Part shown: positions 41,671 to 50,724 of the stretch, piece after piece | Numbering within the stretch: position 1 is the first letter of the stretch | Layout: each line of letters begins with the position of its first letter | Origin: Neptunicella plasticusilytica | GTDB lineage: Bacteria > Pseudomonadota > Gammaproteobacteria > Enterobacterales > Alteromonadaceae | Direction: 5' to 3' | NCBI RefSeq assembly: GCF_047922965.1 | Contig: NZ_CP150481.1 | Location: forward strand, 2,108,001 to 2,172,000 | Length of the DNA stretch: 64,000 bases | Made by a program: the position numbers and the translations under genes | Notes under the pieces: generated by a model | Told to the model about the DNA's origin: nothing | The model's database searches: none | The model's input: the letters and a program-made list of their open reading frames with translations, nothing else

Positions 41671-43316
41671 TGAATGGGCTTACGGTGACCCCACTACCTC
41701 ATTTAGATGAGAGTTTACTGGGTTATCTGCTTCGTTTAGCCAAAATGAACGGTTTGCAAACGGTCAAAGAACTCATTAATTTGTGTGAAATCAGAAATAT
41801 CCCTGCGTTTCCAAGGACATCAGCAAAATCCTACGCAAGATTATTAAACGGTTTAAGTGACGCCACTGATATCCCAGTTGAGCGGCTATGTAATGCATTT
41901 AACACTGACCACAATGCTTCACTTTTTCGATCTGAACGATATATCCGACATATTGATGTCAAATCTTTCCAGTGCTGTCCATTATGCATGTCAGAAAACC
42001 GCTATCATCGTGGCGCATGGAATAATGTCTTTTCCACGTATTGTAACCAACACGCAACATTACTAATTGATTCCTGCCCTAACTGCAAGCATCCGTATAG
42101 TTGGCAGTGTTCTCAGTTAAGGGGATGCAAAAACTGTGGAGCAGAATATGAAGATTATGATGTAGTATCCGCGCCCCCGTTACCATTTGAGCAAACGTTG
42201 GGATCAGGTTCAGAATATGATCCAGTTTTAGTAGGTAAACTTTGCTCAGTGCTGTGTCATGTGCTTAATCATAACGACATGATGTTTACCCCAATTTGCG
42301 AGTTTGAAATGGAGCTTAAAACTCGTCGAGAAGTTATTCATTACGCTTATCAATTACTGGCCAATCCTGCGCTACGACATAAGCATTGTGATGCGATTGA
42401 GCGACGTGGCGCTTCCCATCAAACTACGCCACTATTGGGTTGGTTAGCGAAGCTGGCTGACACCGTCGTTGAGAATAACCTAATTTCAGAATTACCTGAG
42501 TTCCGCCACAGTCTTTCTTATGTGTCTTCTCACCGAGCAGATATAGCGAGAAATGGCAAAGTGCCCCTGAGTCGCCACGTAGGTATTAGCGAAGCTGCTT
42601 TCACGCTTAATATCAAAGAACATGAATTTCGCAGTCTGGTAGGTTCTCAGGGCGTATTTTTGCCCATTACAACGGGGAAGCGTAATGACAATATCGTTAT
42701 CGACAGACGTGTTCTGTTGAAAGCGATACTCAAGTTCAATGAATTTTCAGCGACGCAAAATGAGTTAGTTCAGGACTTAGTCTCTATTGAATGGGTGATA
42801 GACCATTTACTGCCGCTTTATCGCTGCGAGTTAGCAGCTGTTTTCCAGCCTCTGATGCAACAAAAAATAGCAATGTTCAGACCTGGGCCTACGCATAATT
42901 GGGCCCAACGTTTGATTCAACGTTCAGACGCCATCCGAATTTTGGATGAAGCGTTTCAAAGTCAGGTAGACGACAATATACACTCAGACGATTTTGCTGC
43001 GATGGTATGTTTATCTCCTGATGTCGCAGACCAACTTGTTCGCTGGTCGCCACTAACTTATTCCAGATGGGGGTACGGTGGAAGTAATCTACACTTGTCC
43101 CTGATCCAGCATTTCCTGGCCAGAAACATTGTATTGAATCGTTACTGTGTTGAGCATCAGTTGGATTTGCAAACTGTTATTCCGTTAGTTTCCTGCCTAC
43201 CGGTTGAATACCCAAATTTACGCGAGCTTGGTTGCTATATTTTTAGTCGTAACGCTGCAACAGAAGCGATACTGGACGAAATCAAATCCATTCAGGCTAA
43301 TCAACTACATCATTGA
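41670..43316 (+). CDS. tniQ: TniQ/TnsD-family target selector
   Basis: 548 residues, between TniQ (about 400) and Tn7 TnsD (508). The N-terminal TniQ domain starts TPLPHLDESLLGYLLRLAK. Two zinc clusters follow: FQCCPLCM...YCNQHATLL and DSCPNCKHPYSWQCSQLRGCKNCG. The large C-terminal part is expected to bind the target DNA. It is the only target selector in the element. It is therefore the candidate for choosing a site 40 bp from an Xer site. Confidence 0.9.
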   Translation: MNGLTVTPLPHLDESLLGYLLRLAKMNGLQTVKELINLCEIRNIPAFPRTSAKSYARLLNGLSDATDIPVERLCNAFNTDHNASLFRSERYIRHIDVKSFQCCPLCMSENRYHRGAWNNVFSTYCNQHATLLIDSCPNCKHPYSWQCSQLRGCKNCGAEYEDYDVVSAPPLPFEQTLGSGSEYDPVLVGKLCSVLCHVLNHNDMMFTPICEFEMELKTRREVIHYAYQLLANPALRHKHCDAIERRGASHQTTPLLGWLAKLADTVVENNLISELPEFRHSLSYVSSHRADIARNGKVPLSRHVGISEAAFTLNIKEHEFRSLVGSQGVFLPITTGKRNDNIVIDRRVLLKAILKFNEFSATQNELVQDLVSIEWVIDHLLPLYRCELAAVFQPLMQQKIAMFRPGPTHNWAQRLIQRSDAIRILDEAFQSQVDDNIHSDDFAAMVCLSPDVADQLVRWSPLTYSRWGYGGSNLHLSLIQHFLARNIVLNRYCVEHQLDLQTVIPLVSCLPVEYPNLRELGCYIFSRNAATEAILDEIKSIQANQLHH

Positions 43317-43414
43317 TTTAATTTAAAATATTTTCCGAAAAAATTAGTTCCTTTTTATCACATCTACTATTCGTTCTGTTCTGGCATGTGCTTTTTACAT
43401 CGAGGAAAGAAAAT

Positions 43415-44011
43415 ATGATTGCAGCAAAGTCGTTTAACTACATACAAGAATTCCAGTTTTTGGGTCGCCCGGATATTAATCTGCCACCATTCAGGGACTA
43501 CCTTATGAGCAAAGCAGGAGAGCCGGTAGGATTAGGGGACATTGAATTTACGCGCATTCACGATGAATACATGAAGAAATTGGAAGAATGTTCACCACGC
43601 GTTTTCGCATCCATTAAACATGTCACTTTGATTTCTGGGCCGGTTAGTTGTGTTTTTGAGGCTATCGTGGCCAACCTGCAACTACTTCGCGGAAGCTGGA
43701 CATTATCTGTTTTTGTCCGTAATTTGAATGGTGCTAAGACAGAATTGCTGAACAAGTGGGATATCGAAATCAGCTGGGATGATTTGCTGATGCACCGGCT
43801 AGACCTAGCACCCTACATTCACAAACAATTTAAGATGTTTACTTTAGGTGAAGACCAGGAACTGTGTCTGGAAATCAGTGGGGGCGTACTTCCGATAGGT
43901 TCAGCCATGGTAGCAGGGATTGACATTAGTTACTTTGACGCTTCTGATAATCCAATGCTTGAGTTAAAACGGAATAACTCGTCTGCATTAAATGATACTT
44001 TAACTTCTTAG
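43415..44011 (+). CDS. TniE-like accessory protein, unknown function
   Basis: 198 residues from ATG 43415 (GAGGAAAG upstream). No known domain is visible; the sequence alternates helices and strands (PPFRDYLMSKAGEPVGLGDI, WTLSVFVRNLNGAKTELL, LCLEISGGVLPIG). It directly follows tniQ on the same strand after a 98-bp gap. Tn6022-like elements carry an uncharacterised gene (tniE) in this position, and by position I regard it as equivalent. Confidence 0.5.
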   Translation: MIAAKSFNYIQEFQFLGRPDINLPPFRDYLMSKAGEPVGLGDIEFTRIHDEYMKKLEECSPRVFASIKHVTLISGPVSCVFEAIVANLQLLRGSWTLSVFVRNLNGAKTELLNKWDIEISWDDLLMHRLDLAPYIHKQFKMFTLGEDQELCLEISGGVLPIGSAMVAGIDISYFDASDNPMLELKRNNSSALNDTLTS

Positions 44012-44039
44012 CCGTTATTTTATTTAGGGAAATAGATTT

Positions 44040-44678
44040 ATTAGCACTGAAACACACTCTATCATCGGGTATGACCCAGGCGGCAACGGTTCACATGGCC
44101 TTGCCGTTTTTTCATTCCACAAGAGTGAACTGGCAGGGATAGAGGTAAAAACGTTAGAGACAGTTCAGGACGTCATAAATGCGCTAACTGCCTTACCGAA
44201 TGTACAAGCAATTGGTATAGATACTCTAACCTGCTGGTCCACTGGGCCAAGCGGCTGGCGTCCCGCAGACCGCTGGCTCAAAAATCAATACCAAGCTGTA
44301 CAAAACAGTGTCGCATCACCAAACAGTCTATTTGGTTCAATGGGTATCAATGGAATGGCTGTGCTTATGGCCGCTTCAGAATTCTTTCCTGATATCATTG
44401 TCACCGAAACGCATCCCAAAGTGCTTTACTACGCGTTAACCGGTGTTAAATACAACTACTCACAAAACAGATCAGAGATGGATCTTTTGCTATCGACGGT
44501 TACCGGTTCAAAAGTCAGCACTGGCAACGATCATGAGTGGGATGCAGTGATATCGGCCTACGCTGCTAAACAATGGCTGGAGAAAAATTGGACTCTAAAT
44601 CTTCATTCATTGAATACTGAGCCAACAGAACAGATTATCCATCCTGCTATAATTACCTATTACGCTTGGCCCAGGTAG
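44040..44678 (+). CDS. DUF429-like RNase H-fold protein with probable ATT start
   Basis: 212 codons. The frame is open from an ATT at 44040, nine bases after AGGGA, giving MSTETHSIIGYDPGGNGSHG. The first ATG in frame is 100 codons later, within the domain (GSMGINGMAV). The GYDPGGNG strand, AIGIDTLTCWS and the VTETHPKVLYYAL segment match the DUF429/RNase H-like nuclease pattern, and NDHEWDAVISAYAA near the end supplies the final acidic residues. It lies between tniE-like and a convergent helicase gene. Nuclease activity is inferred. Confidence 0.65.
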   Translation: MSTETHSIIGYDPGGNGSHGLAVFSFHKSELAGIEVKTLETVQDVINALTALPNVQAIGIDTLTCWSTGPSGWRPADRWLKNQYQAVQNSVASPNSLFGSMGINGMAVLMAASEFFPDIIVTETHPKVLYYALTGVKYNYSQNRSEMDLLLSTVTGSKVSTGNDHEWDAVISAYAAKQWLEKNWTLNLHSLNTEPTEQIIHPAIITYYAWPR

Positions 44679-44767
44679 ATATCGGTAACACAAAGAATAA
44701 TCAACACCTCTAGCCTAACCAACAAGAAACGTGCTACGAGCAATTATTTTTAATCGCTAAAACTCCT

Positions 44768-47425
44768 TCATTGCCGCCAGTTAGAGACAAATTTATCCTT
44801 TAAAGAAGTTAACTTTGTTGGCAACTGGTCACGGCAAGCCAAACCGAGATAAGTTGCGGCTCTTGTCGCACCAACATATAAATATCGCTCGTATAAAATT
44901 GGCAGGCTCTCAGCCAGCTGATCTATTCCAGCAAAAAATACAGCTTCAAATTCCAGGCCTTTAATATGCTGAATATCGAAAACTCGAACATCTGAACCTT
45001 CTCCTAATGATTGCCCTCGCTCACAAGCTACAGCATTGAGTGAAACGTCCGTTAAGCATTGTGATAACGCTTCAGCCATGGGTTTAACTTCGCTTTCTGA
45101 GTTGACCAATACAGCAATCGTTGGCAGTTGACGAACGCTTTTTTCCACCTCTTTAATTCGATCAGCAATCCATTCCACCAGTTTTACTTTGTCTGCATTT
45201 TCCAGCAATGCGGGATTCACTCCGTTATGGTTACTCTCTTCTGGCACTTCCCCTAAAGCACTCATATCACCTCCAAAAATTTGCAGTAAATCTTTGGCTA
45301 GCGAGTTCAATTTGCGGCTTTGTCGATAAACGGTTTTGATATTCTTTGTATTCAATGATGGTAAAATCCATTTCAACTGTTCATCGTTACGAATCCCTGT
45401 TGAAGTAATACGCTGATTAAAGTCACCACATGCAAAGAATGAATTTGTTTTTACACTAGATAAATTAGCCATACAGGCTAATTCTAGTACTGAAAAATCA
45501 GTTGCTTCATCCACCATTATTTGGTTCCTGAACAACTCCAGCACATTCATCAGATAGCTGAATCTAGTTTCCTGTAGCGCCCTATTAACGAAGGTCTGTG
45601 ACGCTAATTTCCGGGCATTTTTTAGCGTAAGTAAAATCATTCCATCGAGTTCGAATGCATTGATTTGATCACGATTAATCACTTCATCAGTGTAAAACGT
45701 CCTTTCTGTACCTTTTCTAAATTGACGATAACTCACGCCGACATCGTTAATATAACGTTTGTGACTATTTACAAAACGCCGCAAACCGTTTTGCAAACTA
45801 ATATGTCTGCCAATGTCCAATAACACTTCCTTGGATGGGACTTTATCACCTAAAAACTCTAACACCACATTTGCTCTGGAGGCTTTAGCTACACTTCGCT
45901 TTAAGTAACGAGTTCTGGCTAACACGCGCAGCGCTGCAACATAAGCTTTCACTCCAATCTGAGTTGCATTAACTGCTGATATTGACTCTTGCTCGTCATC
46001 GTCAAATTCATCTTCATCATCCACTTCGTCCAATTGCATCGTTTGCAAGTGGCTGGAAAGGCGTTCAAAAATGCTCTTATCTTGGTTGAACAAACGATTT
46101 CTTTCTCGTTTAATTAGAGCATCTGCTACTGCTTTGATTTCAGTCAAAGCCTCACGGAGGGGTTCTTCAATTCGACTGAGGGAACTGTAGATGTCGATTA
46201 ACGGGCTAGCCGCCAAGTTTATTGCAATCTTTTCAATTAATTGAATTATATGTAACTGCTTGTCAGTGGCCGATGTATTGACGATGTCTCTACCATCGAT
46301 CAACTGTTTACGTAAACGCTGCTCATGAAAACTGCTTAATGCTTCATACCAATGACGGGCATCTTCAATAACAGGTTCAGAAAGTGAGTTTAAGTCCTCT
46401 TTAAGTATGAAACGTCCACCATTAGCACTGCGTAAAAGACCTAACGTATTTCTGGCAATATCATTACGAAAGCTTGCCCAAGTTCGAATATGAACATCTC
46501 CTGCGGGAACTTGTTCACGACTAAATGCCTCTTTCAAATAATGCTTAAGCAACTCTGACGGTGTAAACATTAACCAGCTATTTGTATGCAGGTGGTTGCC
46601 ATGGTCTTCAGTAGCAATAAGTCGCTCAGCCTGTTCGAGACTCCCTAAATCCAGTTTCTGGCCAAGCCTTTTTATAAGCGTTGTAGTTTTGCCTGTACCT
46701 GGCGGCCCCATAATCATCATTTGGCTGTTTAACGGTAGGCGAAATATTTCACCTTGGAACTTGTCAAGAATCGGCTGGTCGCGAAGTTCCATCGCTGTTC
46801 TTACTTGGTGAGTTAAGCCAACCGCTACTACAACTTCTGTATCAGCTTTTTCAAGCAATTTATCCAGTTCATCGTCGCTACTAAAATCTCGTTTAGTCAG
46901 TAGAGATCTTAACGATGCAATTGTGTAAGTCGGTCTGTCTTCATGACGATAAACCGTTTGGCGCGAATCCCATCCATCCTGATCTTTAACTGGACTGAAA
47001 CTAGTTTTTTCTTTTACAACATACGACTGAGGTTGAACTGCATTTGGTACTTGCGCTTCTTCACCCAATGGTAATTCTGCCAACCGACCGATGGGAGAGC
47101 GGTAGCTAGCAAATTCAACTCCTGAGGGCAAAGTTAGATTACTATTGCGGGCAATATAAATTATTCTTTGAAGGCCATTCTCACCTTCTAAAACCATGCG
47201 CACTATAGCGGGTTCATCGATAAGACTTTTTAAATTAGTTCGTTGACCTTGTTGAATCTCACTTAAATTTTGAAATGCAGCACCACCTGTGAGTGTATTC
47301 CCCGTGGCAAAGCTGTCTGCATTACCAATTTTAGGGCTATTGTACTGTTGAGAAGCAACATCAGAAATTTCTGAAAATCTCTCCAAAGTATCTTCTGCCA
47401 GAGGTATGAAATCCATTTCAGTCAT
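44768..47425 (-). CDS. SF1 (UvrD/HelD-like) helicase
   Basis: 885 residues from ATG 47425 (GGGAG eight bases upstream). Walker A GPPGTGKTTTLIKRL lies near residue 240, FMVDEATDFSVLEL-like motif II (NQIMVDEATDFS) near 640, and motif VI YERYLYVGATRAATYL near 860. The N-terminal 230 residues are not helicase-like. Two long charged inserts split the core. Fused or stand-alone SF1 helicases of this kind occur in phage-defence loci. Placed next to a nuclease-fold gene at the transposon right end, it may be a defence cargo pair. Function not shown. Confidence 0.75.
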   Translation of the reverse strand: MTEMDFIPLAEDTLERFSEISDVASQQYNSPKIGNADSFATGNTLTGGAAFQNLSEIQQGQRTNLKSLIDEPAIVRMVLEGENGLQRIIYIARNSNLTLPSGVEFASYRSPIGRLAELPLGEEAQVPNAVQPQSYVVKEKTSFSPVKDQDGWDSRQTVYRHEDRPTYTIASLRSLLTKRDFSSDDELDKLLEKADTEVVVAVGLTHQVRTAMELRDQPILDKFQGEIFRLPLNSQMMIMGPPGTGKTTTLIKRLGQKLDLGSLEQAERLIATEDHGNHLHTNSWLMFTPSELLKHYLKEAFSREQVPAGDVHIRTWASFRNDIARNTLGLLRSANGGRFILKEDLNSLSEPVIEDARHWYEALSSFHEQRLRKQLIDGRDIVNTSATDKQLHIIQLIEKIAINLAASPLIDIYSSLSRIEEPLREALTEIKAVADALIKRERNRLFNQDKSIFERLSSHLQTMQLDEVDDEDEFDDDEQESISAVNATQIGVKAYVAALRVLARTRYLKRSVAKASRANVVLEFLGDKVPSKEVLLDIGRHISLQNGLRRFVNSHKRYINDVGVSYRQFRKGTERTFYTDEVINRDQINAFELDGMILLTLKNARKLASQTFVNRALQETRFSYLMNVLELFRNQIMVDEATDFSVLELACMANLSSVKTNSFFACGDFNQRITSTGIRNDEQLKWILPSLNTKNIKTVYRQSRKLNSLAKDLLQIFGGDMSALGEVPEESNHNGVNPALLENADKVKLVEWIADRIKEVEKSVRQLPTIAVLVNSESEVKPMAEALSQCLTDVSLNAVACERGQSLGEGSDVRVFDIQHIKGLEFEAVFFAGIDQLAESLPILYERYLYVGATRAATYLGLACRDQLPTKLTSLKDKFVSNWRQ

Positions 47426-47440
47426 CAAATTAACTCCCAC

Positions 47441-47744
47441 TATTATTTTTATCGTAATCTTCTCGATATGAACTTTGAATGCTTAAGCATTATTTCAGTA
47501 AATCAAAGACTTATTAGGCTGTAGTCTTTACCTAAGACCATAATGAAGTCAAGAACATCAAATGATTAAAAATCATATTGTCACGTTCATCAGTTTAGAA
47601 TGTGTTAAAGCTATTGTTACAAGCATTCGCAATTGCCTAGCAGACGTAATCGTCGTAACTATCATTCAAATATGGAATTCGTTAAAGTCGTCAAGAGTCG
47701 TGAGGTGCTAATCTGATTAGTTCGTCTACTAATTAAAATGTAGC
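47441..47744. other. Noncoding DNA before the transposon right end
   Basis: About 300 AT-rich bases with no credible gene. It includes the helicase promoter region and leads into the repeated boxes of the right end. Confidence 0.5.
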
Positions 47745-47852
47745 TTTTAATGACAGTTTCACGTGCGAGAATTTTATGACACTACATACGAGTTCGGCCT
47801 GAAGGCCATGCTGTATGGTTAGCTAGAATGACAATGACACGTGCCAGCTACA
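47745..47852 (-). repeat. Right end of the Tn7-like transposon with TnsB-type boxes
   Basis: Read inward from 47852, three related boxes appear: GGCACGTGTCATTGTCATT at the terminus (about 47825-47852), TCGTATGTAGTGTCATAAAA (47772-47792) and CTCGCACGTGAAACTGTCAT (47745-47769). The common core is CGCACGT and TGTCAT. Right ends of Tn7 also carry closely spaced TnsB sites. The outer 26 bases pair with the left end at 21 positions. Confidence 0.78.
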
Positions 47853-47908
47853 ATTAAGTTGTCTTACGACATATGTTGAGGCTCTAAAATATGAAAATGA
47901 TAATCGTG

Positions 47909-47968
47909 ATTTGGCCAATCAGAGTATCGGCGGACATCACGTCCGGTCGATACTCTGATTGGCCAAAT
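47909..47968. repeat. Long perfect hairpin of the satellite (copy 1)
   Basis: Two 21-bp arms (47909-47929 and 47948-47968) pair perfectly. They enclose a second stem CGGAC/GTCCG with a five-base loop. An identical structure lies in copy 2 at 51055-51114. It sits just downstream of the 64-aa gene. Long hairpins of this type serve filamentous phages as packaging signals, as rolling-circle origins, or as folded attachment sites. A terminator is the simpler alternative. Confidence 0.8.
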
Positions 47969-47976
47969 GAAAGTAA

Positions 47977-48171
47977 TTAAATAGATGTAGAATTTTCAGG
48001 AGCAAAAAATGTGGGATATTGTTCTTTGATTTGCTGTCTAACATCGAGCAACAAATTTTTAAATCGTGCATCTTCAAGTTTGGAAAGTTGAACTGTCACA
48101 AACACATACAACTCTAAAATATCAGTCATATCGAGTTCCAGCTCTAGGAATTGATTTTGTGTGTAATCCAT
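47977..48171 (-). CDS. 64-aa acidic satellite protein (copy 1)
   Basis: An acidic helical protein (QFLELELDMTDILELYVFVT, then QLSKLEDARFKNLLLDVRQQ). It follows the initiator gene after nine bases on the same strand and is identical in both copies. In filamentous phages a small ssDNA-binding protein often follows the initiator, but the fold here looks helical, not the gpV beta-barrel. Function unknown. Confidence 0.55.
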   Translation of the reverse strand: MDYTQNQFLELELDMTDILELYVFVTVQLSKLEDARFKNLLLDVRQQIKEQYPTFFAPENSTSI

Positions 48172-48180
48172 TAATTCACC

Positions 48181-49211
48181 TCAAACAGCAGCTTTAGCAG
48201 AATAATGGACCATGTTTTTATCAAAGGCCCAATCAGGAATTGAAGCTGCTTTAGCTTCAAGAATTCTAAACATTGGAATGACATTACTGATTGCTGATTC
48301 ACATGGCCTCAAGTCAATATTAATGCCATGAACCATTAAGTCCTTACGATGACGATAATACGTTGGCTTAGACATCATCGAACGCAAGTCATGCCCTTCA
48401 GTCCATAGCGTATAAGTACTTAGTAATTTGTTAGGTAATTTAGACGTAATTTGGTTGTTGAGCCGTATTTGTTCGGCCATGTCTATTCTCCCCAAGTAGG
48501 TGTTAAAAACACTTTGCACAAGCGCCGGATTAAAATCTTTAGCCTGAAGTAAATCCAGCTTAGTCAATTCTTTGCCATGCAATCTAAGTTCAATCCTTAA
48601 TTTATTGTCTGCCCATAACTCTATCCCCTTGTTAATTAACGGCTCAGGTAAGCAACCGCTCTTCGTTTTGATTTCTTCAGCTTTGCAATACAACTTGATA
48701 GCCCAACGTTCAGATGTTTTCCCAAAGTAAAGCGTTCCCCTTTCATAGATGGCCTTCCGTGGCGGGTTTTAGCCTTAAATTCCATTGCGCGAATGAAAGC
48801 CAGTACGTCAGCCCGTGTTGGCAATTCAAACGAATAATTAATATCAAGCATCCCAACATCATAAAGCCCATGCTTAATTTGCTTTAATTCATGCATTGTT
48901 GGTGTGAAATTGAATTGCTTAACAATAACTTTAAATGTGTCATATATAAGTGAGACAAGATCATCAGAACCAAATACATTATGACCCTGAAGGAACTTTG
49001 ATGGATTGCCACTGACCCATAAATGGGTTGCCATGCCCTGCCCGTTTCCACCGGTACTCTTTATTGAAATCTTTTTCTCGTAACTGCCCGTAGCCTGTTT
49101 GCGCTTCGGGGTTCTCCATTCAACCTGGCCATCCTCATCCATTGAAAAAATCTCACCTGCATTAAGTGGACAATGAACAAAAGGAAGTGATACGCGAGCC
49201 CAATCAATCAA
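48181..49211 (-). pseudogene. Satellite replication initiator, gpII/Cri type (copy 1, frameshifted)
   Basis: The same gene as 51327-52358 but with four instead of five C at 48737-48740 (plus strand). This splits the frame into an N-terminal 190-residue part ending after HGRPSMKGERFTLGKH and a C-terminal part. The lesion falls in the catalytic half, so copy 1 is unlikely to make a working initiator. All other sequence is the same as in copy 2. Confidence 0.85.
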
Positions 49212-49323
49212 GACTATTTACTCAGCATTAGTATCAAAATGAGACAAAAGTCGGGTATTACTAGACTCCCGACTCAATCCAAAAAAGAACACCATAAAAA
49301 ACCTGTCAACAACATATTTATTT

Positions 49324-49337
49324 AAGTTGACTTAACT
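49324..49337. promoter_or_regulatory. Palindrome between initiator and regulator genes (copy 1)
   Basis: TTAAGT and ACTTAA surround a two-base centre in the AT-rich divergent promoter region; the same sequence is in copy 2 (about 52471). The TTGACT within it also reads as a -35 box for the regulator gene. It suits autoregulation by the HTH protein. Exact boundaries are approximate. Confidence 0.45.
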
Positions 49338-49410
49338 ATATATTTAATTCACATCAATAGTAAAGAAAAGTGGTGGTATGCTTAATGAAATATTTAAGTT
49401 TGGAGTTAAT

Positions 49411-49773
49411 ATGGCACTCAAAGACGTTATAAAAGACGCAAGGCTGAAGCAGAACTTAAAGCAAGAAGATGCTGCCGAAGCAGTTGGTGTGACGGTTCAA
49501 ACCTATAGCAAATGGGAAAATGGAAAAACAGAACCTAAAGCATCACAGATCGTGAAAATAGCTAAAACGCTGAATATCTCCATCAAAGAAATTTGCACAG
49601 GGAGAGTAAGCAGTAAATCAGACCCAATGAGCTTTATGCGTGAGATATCAAAACTGTCTCAGCATGTCAGTGAGTTCGACCAGAAAATGGCAATATGGGA
49701 AGCAATAGATGATGACGCAACCTATCTGAATATCCTCAAAGGATATAGTCCCTTACCGGAAGAGATTAAGTAG
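49411..49773 (+). CDS. HTH regulator of the satellite (copy 1, intact)
   Basis: 120 residues from ATG 49411 (GGAG upstream). The XRE-type domain is DARLKQNLKQEDAAEAVGVT followed by VQTYSKWENGKTEPKASQIV (residues 7-47). A C-terminal helical part (SFMREISKLSQHVSEFDQKM) probably mediates dimerisation. It is divergent from the initiator across a 200-bp gap with the palindrome TTAAGT-TG-ACTTAA, a likely operator. It resembles repressors of filamentous phages and satellites. Confidence 0.8.
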   Translation: MALKDVIKDARLKQNLKQEDAAEAVGVTVQTYSKWENGKTEPKASQIVKIAKTLNISIKEICTGRVSSKSDPMSFMREISKLSQHVSEFDQKMAIWEAIDDDATYLNILKGYSPLPEEIK

Positions 49774-49811
49774 AACACCCCCTTTGAAAGTACGCAATCC
49801 GCACTAGAGAA

Positions 49812-49845
49812 CCATACACAATATATATCTATATGTTGTGTATGG
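49812..49845. repeat. Inverted repeat downstream of the regulator (copy 1)
   Basis: CCATACACAATATA (49812-49825) and TATGTTGTGTATGG (49832-49845) pair at 13 of 14 positions around a six-base loop. It is repeated in copy 2 at +3146. It follows the regulator gene by 38 bases. It could be a terminator without a T run or part of the replication origin. Confidence 0.7.
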
Positions 49846-50030
49846 ATAAGTCATCAATCGACCGACACAGCAAGTTTGCTTGCGAGGAAAGGTGGATTAA
49901 AAAGACTGGTTTAGCAGGGCGCGATTTAGCCTGCAGGCTGCTTTTATGGCTTGGTGGCGCGTAGATACTCCTTCACTGTCATTCTGGCCGAAAAAGGCGT
50001 TTACCGCTTCGCTGCATGCCCTAAAGGGCA

Positions 50031-50672
50031 TCAAGTAAGATTAAGATAGGAGCCGTAAAAAACTAAAAGCACACCAAAAACTTGCCAGTCAATGCTACCA
50101 ATAGCGAAGTGTTCCACCTTATTATTTAAATCAGAGAGTTTATTATGACTTTCCGAGATCAATTCATTTAACTTAGTTTCTTGCTTAGAAAGCTTGGTTT
50201 CAATGCCTTTTTTTATAGCCTTCATCTGATTTCGCTGCTGAATAAATTGTTTCTCCATATGCTTGTAGAGTTCATCTATAGTAGCTGGAGGAGGCTCCAC
50301 CACTACCATAGTGGCCACCGCGTTCGCACCGATCCCGATAGAAGCATTGGCAGTAAATGCGTGTGTCTCCCGCTGGATAAAAGGGTTGGTGCGAAACGTC
50401 ATTTTATAATACTCGAAAAAACTGACTCCCTTAAATCTAGACAAATTAGAGTTAATTGAGAGTAAAACAATAACGGCACCTAGCATGCTTATAAATGCGG
50501 ATAAACGAGATTCAAATGTATTGTTATCTAAGCAAGCAATGCCTATGTCAAAACAAGGTAAATGAATATATAACTGATGTGTAATCAATATGACAAGGAA
50601 GATGCAAAAGAGCTTGTAAGTCCTAATTACCCAGACTAAAAACAAAGGAATTATTTTAAAATTATTCATCAC
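50031..50672 (-). CDS. Satellite membrane protein with coiled coil (copy 1)
   Basis: 213 residues with two N-terminal membrane helices (IIPLFLVWVIRTYKLFCIFL to ITHQ, and LSAFISMLGAVIVLLSI), a central segment with Gly/Ala-rich helix (ASIGIGANAVATMVVVEPPP), a coiled coil (QRNQMKAIKKGIETKLSKQE) and a last hydrophobic stretch (VFGVLLVFYGSYLNL). Identical in copy 2. Not a known coat or assembly protein. A superinfection-exclusion or helper-interference role is possible but only a guess. Confidence 0.6.
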   Translation of the reverse strand: MMNNFKIIPLFLVWVIRTYKLFCIFLVILITHQLYIHLPCFDIGIACLDNNTFESRLSAFISMLGAVIVLLSINSNLSRFKGVSFFEYYKMTFRTNPFIQRETHAFTANASIGIGANAVATMVVVEPPPATIDELYKHMEKQFIQQRNQMKAIKKGIETKLSKQETKLNELISESHNKLSDLNNKVEHFAIGSIDWQVFGVLLVFYGSYLNLT

Positions 50673-50724
50673 ACAATAAACCGAATATTATATTTAGTAG
50701 CAAAACAATGGCACAGACTGCGAC

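Larger units (their letters stand above)
21376..47852. mobile_element. Tn7-like transposon carrying metal resistance
   Basis: The left end starts TGTTGGTCGCACG and the right end, read inward, TGTAGCTGGCACG; they match at 21 of the first 26 bases. Both are followed by more copies of a GTGTCATT-containing box, as expected of TnsB sites. ATTA flanks both ends, and satellite copy 2 shows the uninterrupted target (AAGTATTAAGTTG). The element encodes TnsA, TnsB, TnsC and one TniQ near the right end, with metal-resistance cargo, a resolution module and gene fragments filling the left 17 kb. No Cas genes are present. Confidence 0.85.

Noticed and set aside
38372..47425. CRISPR-associated transposon
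   Set aside because: TnsA, TnsB, TnsC and TniQ are present, but no Cas gene or CRISPR repeat array was seen anywhere in the window.
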